A stretch of 46,516 nucleotides of DNA, from assembly GCA_019693395.1 (NCBI GenBank), contig JAAMXP010000530.1, positions 2,735-49,250 of the forward strand, given 5' to 3'. The position numbers and the translations under genes are program-made. The first letter of the stretch is position 1, and every line of letters starts with the position of its first letter. The notes beneath the pieces are model-generated. The model worked only from the letters and a program-made list of their open reading frames with translations, was not told the DNA's origin and ran no database searches. This document shows, in pieces, positions 1 to 11,339 of the stretch. The stretch comes from Ettlia oleoabundans. Its lineage: Eukaryota > Chlorophyta > Chlorophyceae > Chlamydomonadales.

Positions 1-133
1 TTGAGACACAAAGCCACACTGCAGCCGCTCAGTCGACCACCGTGGGCCCTGGGAAAATCTAGAGAACACGAGGAGTGAGCTAGGAAACAAGACTACCAGC
101 ATGATCAGCGTTTCCCGCCCATCAGCCACTCAC

Positions 134-3100
134 CACATACAGCTGCGTGCCGGCCACCGCCGACTCGAGGTTGTGCGCCGCAATCTTCACACCCATGGCG
201 GCACGCAGCTCCTTGTGGTGCACGTACTGCCCCTTAACCCGGATCTCCTGCAATACAAGAACGTTGTGATAAAGTTAAGTTGTCACCACAAGTGGTAACC
301 GGTGCAGTGTGACCGTGCCTGGTGAGGGATGAGTTCCCGGAATTGGAGAGGCAAGCCGGCCAGCCCGATCAGGTATAAGTTGCACCACAAATGCCTCCAC
401 AATCAAGTGCTCCTTCCTGAACTCAGGTGTCCCCCGTACCCTGAGCGGTTGTGGCGTGAGCAGCGCGCGTATGGTGGTGACTATGGGCCCTCCCAAGCCG
501 CACACAACTATTGTGTCCCCTTCTCTCAGCATGCCTGCATCCGTTATAGAGTCGCGGGGGTTGAAGTTGGGGTGGGGGTTGGCAGAAGGTTAAGGGCCAA
601 GTGGCTCAACAGCGAGGCTCGGCAAGCCTGGCTGTAGGTGAATTGACGGTACAAACACTGCGACATCAACAGCGGTGCCAGAACAACTTTTTAGCAGTAC
701 TGCCAGCTCAGCAGGGTACCGCCAGGACAGCAGCGGCTTACCATTGACTAGCACCACGTCGATGGTGGTGCCCAGCCCCTCAATCTGCTTTACCTCAAGC
801 ACAGTGCACTGCACAGAGGAGCAGGGCAAAGATGGGAGTGTATAAAAAAATTCAATATATTGATAGAATAGAAAATATCGCAATGGCCAGTTGCCCCACA
901 TTTTTCGGGGTCGAAATTAGCACTGCTAGGTCAAGTTAGCGCAACTGCCACATCTGCGACCCAGCGGCAGCTGCCGACATGCCACCGTCAGCCCAGCACA
1001 TGACTGAAAACAAAATCTGCCAACGTTTGTTCTAGCCCGCGACTGATCTGCCATTTAACAGGTTCAACAATGGAAACAACAGCCAACTGGCTCACCTCAA
1101 GGTTGTTGACGAACATGAGCCGCTCCACCATTAGCGACTGGGTCAGCTTGACCACCAACTGAAGCAGGTCGGGGATGCCTGCAGGGGGGGTGGAGTGGTG
1201 GTGGTGGTGGTGGTGGTGATGGGGGGTGATGGTGTGGTCAAACAGATACGCTGCTGTGCACTTTTCCATGGGTGCTAAGGTACGCATGCATGTCGCTGTG
1301 GGGAATCGGGAACCCCGCTAGCCAGACTTAGCGGCCTGACAATACCAATTGCCTCAATTCCTCATCCGCCGACACAATTGAAACATGCACACCTGCTCGG
1401 TTTTTCAACCCAATCACAAGAAAAGTAAAGTATAAAGAAAAGCCTCACCTTCTCCGGTGATTGCTGACGTGGGCACAATGTTGATGAAGGTACGTGGGTC
1501 CCGGTTCTTCCAGTACAGAGCCACGTTGAGCCCCTGCTCGTTCAACTGGAGACTGACCTGCGACTCGATAGATGGTGGGGGCAGGGGGAAGCACGTATTA
1601 GAGCAGTGCAGGGCAGTGCTGGGCAGGGCACTGCGGATGGGGTAAGGATGGATGCTTCAAATAAAGCACCCCATGTGCACATGGCGAGAACAGGAGGGCG
1701 CATGAGGAGGAGGGCGGGACAGGAGCCAGGGCAAGCAGGGATCCAAAGCAAGCGATGCTGCTGCCAACCCACATCACTGCTCACTGACCTGGTTGAGCCT
1801 GTCATCAAACTCCTTGCGCACGTACTCCTCCTGCCTCGCCAAGGCGTCCTGGATGGGCGAGTTGGACACGCTGTTCCAGCTGTACAGACGGTCCACCTGT
1901 GGGAGAAGGACGCAGAGAGGAAAGTGGTGTCAAGGGTTGGTGAAGGTCCAGTCGAGTGTGGCAGCGGTATCACGATCAGATTCACACCACATGTGCACCG
2001 CACCTCTGCCCCAGCCCTCACGCCTGCCTTGAACCAGCCCTCTTGGCCATCAAACCACCCATGCAGCCCCACTGTCCACCAAGGCACGCCCACCTTGTTC
2101 ATTGCGATGATGAAGGGCGTCTTGCGCATCTTCAGGAGGTTGATAGACTCAATGGTCTGCCAGTCATGTGGTGCGGGGCAGGCAACAGCATCAGGGGCGG
2201 AGTTACTTACCGAATGGTAATCGGACAATGGAAGTTGATCAACCGCTCACCTTACTCCAGTAACCAAACAACACCCCCCCTTCCTGTCCCCCTAACTCTT
2301 GGAAGAAACAATGCAACCTCCCAGCCACACAAGGCAAGGCGCTAATTGCTCCACGGTAACCTGCCGCCCCACCCACCTGCTGCTCCAGGCCGTGCATAAG
2401 GTCCACCACCAGGATGGCGATGTCGCACAGACCGCTGCCGCGTGAACGCAGGTTGCTGCAGGCAGACAGAAAGGGTTGAAAGGCAGGAAGTCGCAGCTTA
2501 GCAGCGGGGGTTGGCGAGTATGAATGCAGCCATTTGATTGTGTGGCAAACACATACAGCCCAATCTTGAAGATCTCCAACACAACATAAGAAACTGACAA
2601 CCCACAAGAACTTGATGGTTGGCTTAAGGAAGAAATCACCAGCGTCACCTGAAGGACTCGTGTCCGGGTGTGTCGATGACCAGCAGCCCGGGCAGCTTGA
2701 GGTCAAACTGCCGCCCCTTGCGCAGCTCCTCGGTGCGCATCTCAACCGCGGCTGCACGGCAAAGGCAACAGCATGGACAGCAGGGGTTTCGCAAACGCAG
2801 CATGGGCTCAAGCGCAGCATGGGCTCAGCAGGGCACAGCGGGACTCAGCGAGGGTCAGCTGAGACCCACAATGAAGACCCGAATGTGTTCCGTCTGGTAC
2901 ATGGAAGTATGCTCCTCGCTACTGGCTGCCTCAGACATGCAGACACGGCTCGCGCCCACTCACGCCACAATACACAAGACTCACATGCGGGGATATACGT
3001 GGCACCGATCTGCTGCGTGATGCCGCCCGCCTCCCCATCCTGCACGTTGGTGCGCCGGATGTTGTCCAGAATCTTCGTCTTGCCTGCAGGGTGAGGAATG

Positions 3101-4382
3101 CGGAAAGCAGATACCCAACGGAAAGGACCGGGTCGGTACTGGCCGCAACTGTCTGAGCTGTGGGGCTTGTACATGCGCCGTCCGCGATGCAGTGACAAGA
3201 TGCAATGCCTTATCACCATAACCACTCACAGCCACCTACCCAGCCGCCCACAAACCAGTGTCCCACATGACTGCCCAACCACCCACGCAGTTAAGCCCCC
3301 ACCCACCCACCCAACTAGGTCCCACACACCCACCCGTGTCAACATGCCCCAAGATGCAGCAGATGGGCGAGCGCAGGTCCTTGGGGTCACGTGCCGCCAG
3401 CGCCTCACGCAGCTTGGCTTCACGCCGCTCACGGGCAGCTGCAGGGGAGAACATAAACAGCGACATGACGGTGAGGCCAAATACAGAATGGACGAAGGAG
3501 CAGGATGGGAGGGGCAAATGTCTGACGGAGACCAAAAGGCAGTGGAGGGCAGCAAGTGGAAGCCAAGGCGGCCTTAATGCAATGTACGCTGGCCAGGCTA
3601 CACAACTCAGGCCCTAATCAAAAATGCATGCATTCACATGCGGCAGGCAAGGGCTCACCCGCCAGTCGCTGCTCCCGCTCGTCCTCGCTGTCGCTTTCTT
3701 CCTCGGAGCTGCTGTACTCGGAGGAGTCTGCACAGGAATGGGGTGGAAAGGACGAAGAATGTGGACAATTGGGAGGGGTGGAAGGAGGGGAAAGCAGGGG
3801 CCGGGGGACGTTGGCAGGAGGGTGGTTTGGCAGAACACCAGCAGAGAGACAAACACCGGGCCAACAAACCCTCGGTGGGGCAAACGGCTGCAGCCTGCCG
3901 CAAATCCCCAGGGGGCGGGGCACACCTTCGTCCGAGCTGTCCTCTTCGCTGCTGCTGCCCTCCTCGCTGCTCTCATCCTCATCCGAGCTTCCTTCCGCCT
4001 CATCCGAGCCCTCTTCCTCGCTCTCCGCAGCCTCCACAGCTGCCTTGGCCGCCGCAACTTCTGCATCTGCTGCCTTGACGGCCGCCGCCGCCTTGGTGCT
4101 GGCAGCAGAGGGAGCTGCCTTGCCGTTTGCCCGCACCGTTGGCTGCTCCTCCTGCTCTTCTTGAGGCTCCTCCTCCTGCTGACCTGGCAGCTTGATCTGA
4201 TCCACATCCATGGCCTCCCAGTCGTCAGCGGCGTCCTCCCAGCTATCCACAGCAGCGACCTCCGGCTCTGCTGCTTCCGCAGCAGGGGCCGCTTCTGCCG
4301 GCGCCTCTGCGGCCCTTGCAGCAGCAGGTTCCGCCGCCGTTGCCGCACCATCGGCTGGCTGCTGCTCTTCTGTAGGAGCCGC

Positions 4383-4416
<34 letters not shown>

Positions 4417-7400
4417 TCCGTCTCTGCCTCCTGCTGCTCCTCCTCCTGCTTCTTCTTCTGCGGCTTCTTCTTGTTGCTGTACACAGGCTTCTTCTTGGGC
4501 ACTGCAAAACAGATGCAGGGTGGCACCCGCCGACAGTGAGCTGAGCTAGGCTAGGGGTCCTGCGGTTGAGCATCAACAACCCGAGCTTGTGCCAGCCATT
4601 CCCCGTCCAATGCCCACCTCACTTCCAGTCCATTCCACTCAACCGAACTACAACAGCGACCCCAATCCCGCCAAGGCCTAAGAGCCCAACAACATGAGAC
4701 GCCTACTCACGTTCATCTGGGTTGAGCCCCGCCTGCCTCAAGAACTGCTGCGCCGCCCGTGCCCGCCGCTCAGCCTCCTCCTTGGCCTTGCCGCTCAACA
4801 GCTTGCCCTCGCGCTTCATCTGCTCACGACGCTCAGCCTTCTCACGCTTCCTGCAAAATGACACGCGGGAAAGCATGCAAGTGAGCCGCCCTCGCACTTC
4901 TTGTTTTTCCTTGTTGGCGGGCAAGCAACCGCTAGCAAGCCCGCTGCATCGCAACAACGCCACACCCACAAAGATCAGCCACAGTAAAACAATGCAGGCA
5001 GGCCTGAGCACGCACTTGCGCTCAGCCTCCTCTTTCTTGCGCTGCTCTTCCTCCAGCCTCAACCGCTCCTCCTCCTCTTCCTGCGCACACATAAACACGC
5101 TTGCAGCAACATAAATGCACAGTCAGGAACAAGCATCAGTAGGCATGCAAGTGTCAAGCGGCCTGGTTGACACGCAGGCTGTGCACCAACGCCATAAGCT
5201 CTGAAAACCAGCGTAGCTCATGACCCACCTTTCTCCGCTGCTCCTCCGCCAGACGCTCCGCCTCCTCCTGCGCCCTGCGCTGCGCCTCTATTGCCTCCTG
5301 CATACGCCGCACCGCCGCGGAAACCTTGGGACCGCCCTTCTTGCCCTTGGCTCCCCCAGCAGGCGCAGCGCCGGCGCCCTCTGCAGCGGCAGGTAGCAGT
5401 GGCAACATAGCTGCGCAAGTTGGGGCAAAGAAATGAACAGCAGAGGAGAGCGTTTGATAGATTGAGGCAGCAACAACACCATGCTAATCCAATGTGATGA
5501 GGGTTGCCGGCCCCCAGCCTGGCCAAACACTTATGCAGGAAGTACCAGGCCCCCCCAGCCAGGGCAAGCACACCCTGGGCTGTGCCGACCGGCATGCTTG
5601 CTCACCCTCCTCGCCCTCCTCGCCGCCTGCTGCCCCTGCCTTCTTTGCCTTCTCCTTGGCTTTCTTCTTTGCCTTCTTCTTGGCTGCAGCAGACATCCCC
5701 TTCTCGCCACCCTCTCCATCTCCCTCCTCTCCATCGTCTCCCTCCGGGGTCTCTGCCCGCTCTGAAGGGGCTGCTGCAGGTGCCGCTGACTGCTGCTGCT
5801 CTGCTGCTGCTGCCGCGGGCTGCTGGGAGGCGGGTGCAGCACCAAGCTCAGCCAGGAGTGCGTCCAGGTCCTATGCAGGCGCACATACACACAGCATGTC
5901 TGAGGGTGAAGTGCAAAAGAAGGATCGGTGACGCTGTGCAATATGGGAACAACTCCCACCCCGTAAGGTGTGCCACTCCTATACAATGGACCGAAGCCAG
6001 AACCGGCCATTTGCACTGCGTCCAATGGCACCCTGCATCACAATGCAGCACAACCAGACACCACCGGACCATCTTGCAGACCAGAACACTCACTGCCAGC
6101 AGTGACACACCTCTTCCTCCTCCTCTTTGGTCGCCCCCTTGCCCTTCTTCTTCTTCTTGTCCTTCTTGCTGCCGCCAGCTGCTGGCGCTGCATCTGGTGC
6201 TGCTGCTGCTGCGGGTGCTGCTGCGGGCTGCTGCTCCTTGGGCCCATCCAACTCAGCCAGCAGTGCATCCAAATCCTCCTCATCCTCAGCCGCCACCGTG
6301 GACTTGCCCTTCTTCTTATCCTTCTTGCCCTTCTTGCCTGCGAGTTATGCAAACCAGCCAAAAGAGCAGACAACAAGGAATACAACCCTCCAGTTGAGAA
6401 GGAGGGTTGGACAACATGCAGAAAAGGTGCTAAGCGCAAGCAGATAGCTTCAACATACTCGCTTATGTGGCATCACACTTCATAAACCAACGGCCACGAT
6501 GTCTTCCGGCACTACGTCACAGCAGCAATGAAAGCAGCGCGTTATCTGACAACATAGCAGGCAGAAGCGCCGCCAAGCACACGCACCTGCTGAGCCGGGC
6601 TCTGGCGCTGCTGCTGGCTGCTCAGGTGCCTCCTCATCTCCCCCCAGCAGTGCCGCCACATCTATGTCTGCATACGCCTTCTTATCCTTCTTCTTCTTCT
6701 CCTTTTTGGCAGGCTTCTCCTCCTGCTCCTCATTCTCCTCAGGAGCCTCCTCCCCTGCAGCCATGACCAGCGGATCTCGAGCAGCATGAAACCCACAGAA
6801 ACAGCGCCGCAACCACTGGTGGCAGCGTTCTACGCCTGCATCACGGCAGCACAAAAAGGTGCGCCAAGGGGAGACTTCTTCCCATCTGCTGCTTTGGCCT
6901 GTTGTGAGTACATGATATGTGGATGTCCCCAGGCTCCTCAATAACAACCTTGCTTCAGCACTCGTACCAAGCTGAGGCAGCCAGCACACCCGTGGCTTAC
7001 CCTCGTCGCCGCCGCCCAAAGCCGCAAAGAGCGAGTCAGCATCCGCCAGGATCTTCTTCTTGTCCTTCTTCTTTTTAGACTTGACAGGTGCTGCATCCTC
7101 CACTTCCTCTTCAACAGGTGCCTCCTCCTCTTCCCCATCCTCAACAGAAAGGGCTGCAGTGAGGTGGACAAAGTGAGTACGGGATCAATCAATGAGCTCA
7201 CGACCCTTCAAAATTGAAACAGGCTATGAAAGAACCAACAACAGCCCAGCTTGCAAGCAGATGATGCAAGCAAGATGATGATTGAACAGCTTCAACTCTG
7301 TGCAACAAGCCATGAGCACACATTGCAGATTGCCCAGTCCACTCCAAGCCCGGCTGTAGTGCACACGGTGGGTGTGCTCCGTGCGCATGCCATATAAACA

Positions 7401-9680
7401 CCATATCTGGCCACGCGCCCCCAGCGCACCTGCAAACACGCTGTTGACATCCCCAGCTTTCTTATCCTTCTTTGACTTTGGCTTAACGACGGGTGCCTCC
7501 TCCTCCTCTTCCTCCTCGGCCTCCTCTTCGCCACCAGCCAACGCCGCAAACAGGCTGTCTGTGTCAGGCTGCTTGCTCTTCTTCTTCTTTTCCTTATCTT
7601 TCTTCTCCTTCTTGCCGGCAGAAGCGCCATAGATTGCACCCTACAAGGCAGGTGATGAAAGTGCAGATTTGTGTGATGCACACTGGCATGCACACAATCA
7701 CACTGGCATCCTGCGCACGTGCAAATAACACGGCTATGGTTCCAGAGTAGCAGCAGCGCTAAGCATGCAGGCTGTGCCACCGGCGTTTGGGGCAAGTAAT
7801 TGCCCTGCTACAGAACTGACTGTACCGGAAGGCTGGCAGCACTCCAGGGTTGCCCTCCATGGGGGTCAATTCGCTGCACCAACTGACTGTACTGCCCAGG
7901 TGGCCTGTAGCGCCCAGCTGGCTTGCACTGCTCACCTCTGGAGGCTCCTCTGGGCACTGCTCTCCCACCTCCATGTCATCCGGCAGAACCACCAGCACAC
8001 CATCTGCCAACAGGAGGTGCGAAGTTCCGTATTGAGTTTGAATTAGTAAAGTATCAACATACCGTACCGGAAGCAAGCACTTCTCTGTGGTTTTGGTTGG
8101 GCCGCATGCCTGGGACAACATCTGCTGCAAAAGAATTGGGTTACCATGCTGGTTGGCTGCCTGCTGCCCACTGCTTGCTAGGATGGCTTGTGCCCGCCCA
8201 GCAACGGTACCAGCTCCCCATACCTGGCTCAGCCACCCAGCCGCACTCGTGTGCGCTGCACAGCATGCCATAGCTCTCCACCCCACGCAGCACTGCCTGC
8301 TCAATCTTCATGCCGCTGTGAGTGGTGCAGCCAATCGGCTGCAGCAGGGTAGGCAAACAAATCTCGACCTGACCAGTGAATTTTTTAGTAGAAGCTGTGC
8401 CACGTACGATGGAAAGCAACAATGCAAGCAACAGCAGTTGGCCAAATTGCAGCCCAGCAAACCGCACAACCACTCGGCTTCTCTTTTTCTAAGCAGCTAC
8501 TCACCGCAAACACCACCTTCATTCCCTCCTCCACATTCTGCGCGTTGGTCACAACCTTGTATGTCGTGGCATCACCAGCGTCCACCTGGCACACCCTCAG
8601 GCGGTCGGCTTTGGGGTGTGGCGCCACGCTCAACACCTCCGCCACACGCATTACGGGGGCAGCAGTTGCCTGCAACACAGGTAAGTGCTGAACGACAAGA
8701 GTAAGCTGTAAAGAACAGCAGCAGAATGGTGATGAAGGGCCCGCAGCAGGAGTTGAGACGACCACGTGAGGCTCTTTCATCAAAAGCAACAGCTGCCCTA
8801 CTAAGATAGCAGGCACTGTGCCCAGCCCTGCTGTGCAAAAGCTGCATGCTACGCAATGCAAAAGCTTTTTGATGTGCATGCGGTGTGATGCCAAAAGACC
8901 CTGCATCACCGCAACCTAGCCTCACAACCGCTGCTTCTACAGAGCCCCAAAGGATCCCACCTTGCTGTCTGGCTCCTCGTCCTCTCCTTGCTCCTCCTCC
9001 TCTTCCTCCTCCTCGTCATCGCCATTGAGCAGCGCAAACACACTTCCCCCGCTGACGTTGCCCTTCTTTTTTTTGCTTCCTGTCTTCTGCTGTGTCTGAC
9101 TCAGCGGCACTTCCTCCTCGTCCTCGTCCTCCTCCTCTGCTTCAACCGCTGCCGGCAGCTTGGGTTCATCATCGTCTGAATCAAAGGCAGCTGCCTTTTT
9201 GTTCTTCTTGTCCCTTTTGCCCTTCCTCTCCTTCTTCTTGGCTGCAACACACGACCCAGGCAGCGGTGAATGGATGCAGACAGCGCAAGGGAGGCAGCCG
9301 CTGCAATAGCGGCTGGCAGTGGCGGCTGGAACCTCACAAGGGTCGGGTGCATGCTGCTGGGCCCAACGGCGGCTAAGGGGCGATCAAATCTTCCTCCCAG
9401 CAATGTGGGCTGCTTCCCAGGGCGCTGAGGACCCAGCACACGCCAGGACAGCGTCAGCATGCGTCTTGCAGATGTTGCTGCTTTTGCGGAGGCAGCTGGC
9501 GCAAACGCAGTCGCACTTGGTCGTCCATATGATTCACCGCTCACTGTTACCCTGCCTACCTGCAGGTTGAGCAGGTTCGTCAGCCGGCGCCTCTTCCTTC
9601 AGGTGTTTTAGCTCGCCACTCTCATCCAACTCAAAGTCCTTTTCCCAGTCGTCATTGACCTTCCTCCCCTTCTTCCCCAT
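134..9680 (-). CDS. EIF5B: Eukaryotic translation initiation factor 5B (eIF5B), 3'-partial, 26 exons visible, with an embedded tRNA-binding domain
   Basis: This is the GTPase that joins the ribosomal subunits and holds initiator Met-tRNA; it acts in the cytosol. I place exons at 9680-9560, 9241-8961, 8669-8505, 8368-8224, 8003-7936, 7640-7430, 7153-7001, 6754-6587, 6337-6111, 5870-5606, 5410-5229, 5080-5016, 4850-4711, 4501-3926, 3727-3659, 3438-3334, 3083-2985, 2751-2649, 2455-2377, 2156-2094, 1896-1789, 1557-1449, 1178-1096, 808-742, 534-440 and 247-134. These join in frame to 1287 codons. Residues 1-945 are charged and low in complexity, apart from a tRNA-binding domain at about 135-260. 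The G domain follows, with GHVDTGKT (976-983), DTPGH (1040-1044) and NKVD (1094-1097), then the start of domain II. The last visible exon ends at a GTGAGT donor, so domains III-IV lie beyond the left edge. The start MGKKGRK matches the family's charged N-terminus. The identity is certain; individual N-terminal boundaries are less so. Confidence 0.95.
1196..1218. repeat. (TGG)n microsatellite in an eIF5B intron
   Basis: About seven and a half TGG units lie just upstream (in gene direction) of the acceptor of the exon starting at 1178. On the gene strand they read as CCA units and contribute to the pyrimidine-rich stretch before that acceptor. Confidence 0.8.
4384..4413 (-). repeat. Poly-alanine trinucleotide tract in eIF5B exon 14
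   Basis: Ten GCT units on the plus strand read as a run of alanines in the minus-strand frame. The tract lies within an Ala/Glu-rich stretch upstream of the G domain and is likely to be length-polymorphic. Confidence 0.85.
5606..7640 (-). repeat. Repeated Lys-rich / LFAALGG units in the eIF5B N-terminal region
   Basis: Exons 6-10 repeat one plan: a Lys-rich run such as KKKKDKK, a short hydrophobic motif, then an acidic or Pro-Ala tail. The motifs are [12 protein letters not shown] and GDVNSVFAG (exon 6), [12 protein letters not shown] (exon 7), [12 protein letters not shown] (exon 8), [12 protein letters not shown] (exon 9) and [11 protein letters not shown] (exon 10). Exon 2 carries a related [12 protein letters not shown]. 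Exons 7 and 8 are both bounded by phase-1 introns, which would permit in-frame exon duplication. Whether the motifs bind a partner is unknown. Confidence 0.7.
7936..8669 (-). other. tRNA-binding OB-fold domain (EMAPII/Arc1p/PheT type) inside eIF5B, exons 3-5
   Basis: Exons 8669-8505, 8368-8224 and 8003-7936 (165, 145 and 68 nt) encode residues 135-260 of the eIF5B model. They show the marks of the tRNA_bind family: HPKADRL (152-158), [11 protein letters not shown] (173-183), then [14 protein letters not shown] (217-230) and GVLVVLPDD (239-247). In known members this fold binds the outside of tRNA in trans (Arc1p, EMAPII/AIMP1, MetRS appendices, bacterial PheT and YtpR). The block has no stop codon, and its Met-141 is the only conceivable private start. 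Both borders are phase 0, so it can be included or skipped without shifting the frame. That it belongs to the eIF5B mRNA is inferred from phase continuity with exons 2 and 6. Confidence 0.85.
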
Positions 9681-9908
9681 TGCGCCAGCAGAGGTCTGGC
9701 GCCGGTGACTGAGCCAACGGCTGGCACAGTGGGTGCAGTTCAGATGCGTGGCTTGCAAGAGGCTCGCAGATTGATGCTCAAGCTCCTATCAATAAAGAGA
9801 ATGAAAAGAGCGTCCAGCTCATCACAGCACAGCACAGCAGGCATTTGTGCTGCTGCTGAAACTTGCTGCAATGGTCATGAAACGTTTGGTGATGGCTGTT
9901 CACCGTTA
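9681..9908. promoter_or_regulatory. Putative bidirectional promoter, eIF5B / RMI1
   Basis: The eIF5B start codon (9680, minus) and the chosen RMI1 start (9909, plus) are 228 bp apart and face away from each other, so both 5' UTRs and promoters must share this interval. RMI1 could start further upstream, because its frame is open back to an ATG at 9705. That would leave only 24 bp. No TATA box or other element can be assigned with confidence. Confidence 0.5.
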
Positions 9909-11305
9909 ATGGACGCGTTGAGGGGGGAGCTGGAGGGCTGTGGCATCCGTGTCAAACCCTCCTGGCTCAGTGGTTGTGCGGCGCACTTGGAGGGCACGGC
10001 ACCGGGCTTTTGCCGTGCCTCTGTGGAAGAGAAGGCCAAGTACTTGCTCCAGCAGCTCTTGCAGAACGATTTCAATCAGTGCGGGGCGGCCACTTTGCCT
10101 CCCGGTGTGCAGGTGCGGCACTGAAAGGGTATGATCGCCGAGCTACGGCGAGCAGAAGGAGAGGCTGGCAGTGGCTTGGCGCTGCATTGATTTGTCGCCT
10201 GCCTGTTGCTGCCTGCTTGCCGCCGCAGGGCCTGCATGACACGGTGCTGCCCGGCAAGCTGGTTCTGCAAGTGGTAGAGGTGGTCAACATAGGCACTGTG
10301 GTGCGAGAACGCTACTCAGGCAATGACAGCGCTTCTCGATGCCTCAAGCTGCTGCTCACCGATGGTGGGTGCTAGATCAATTGGTGCCGATGGTGGCGCC
10401 GACGGTCAATGCGCTGCCTGTTTTGTTGAATGCTGCTGCGCCACTGTCTACTGCTGTTGTGTGCCATCATGCACACTACATTGCGTGCAAAGCAGCCAAA
10501 TGAAATGCTACCTGGTAGCACCCACGTGCTCGCCTGCACCTCATGCGCGCAACATGCCAACCTATGCAGGCGTGCAACGGGTGGCTGGCATGGAGTACCG
10601 GCCCACGCCGGCACTTCACTCTGCCATGCCAGCGGGCACCAAGGTGGTGTTGCAGAATGTTGCTGTGCGGCGAGGCATCTTACTGCTCACGCCCCAGACA
10701 TGCGCCGTGCTGGGCGGTCAAGTGGCACAGCTAGAGGAGGCCCGACTGCGCATGGTGGCACATTGGACGCAGCCGGCAGGTGGGCATTCCGGTGCAGTGC
10801 TCAAAACTGGCATCTGAGCCAGACGCACTTGTTGCAATGCTGCTGCAGCCTGGTGGCACTGGAGGGGCCCCGCGTGTCGGCCAGCCATCCAGCTGTCCCA
10901 CGCGCACTGCCCTGTTCATGGTTGTTTGGCAACTTTGCTGCCGTATTGGGTGCCCATGTTGGTGATTGCAGTGGGCAAGAGAGGGCCGCCCCTTACCATG
11001 CAGCAAGCTGCGGCGGAAGCTTCAAGAGCAGCGTGGGCGGATGGCAGTGCTCCCAGCGGCAATGGCGGTCCTCCACCCCCTCAGCAGCAGGTGCAGTATC
11101 AGGGGGCCAATGCGCAGCACCATCAGCCACTAGGGCAAGGCAATGTGCAGGGCATCTCGCAGCAGACAACGCAGCAAATGTCACAGCAGCAGCAACAGCA
11201 GCAGCAGCACATTTTGCAGGCACGGCCAGGCGGACCTTCCAGCGGTCGCCTGCAAGCAGCACACACAGCAGCAATGGCGCAGCCTACAAGAGGTGAGACA
11301 CAAGC

Positions 11306-11339
<34 letters not shown>

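Noticed and set aside
3614..4579. Long open frames of 302-321 codons on both strands opposite or over eIF5B exon 14
   Set aside because: They are shadows of a repetitive Ala/Glu/Ser-coding exon. Only one minus-strand frame joins the neighbouring exons in phase.
8141..8473. Reading the tRNA-binding exons as an independent gene
   Set aside because: There is no separate stop codon, no poly(A) signal and no promoter space. The frame continues in phase into eIF5B exons on both sides. It remains the main alternative to test.
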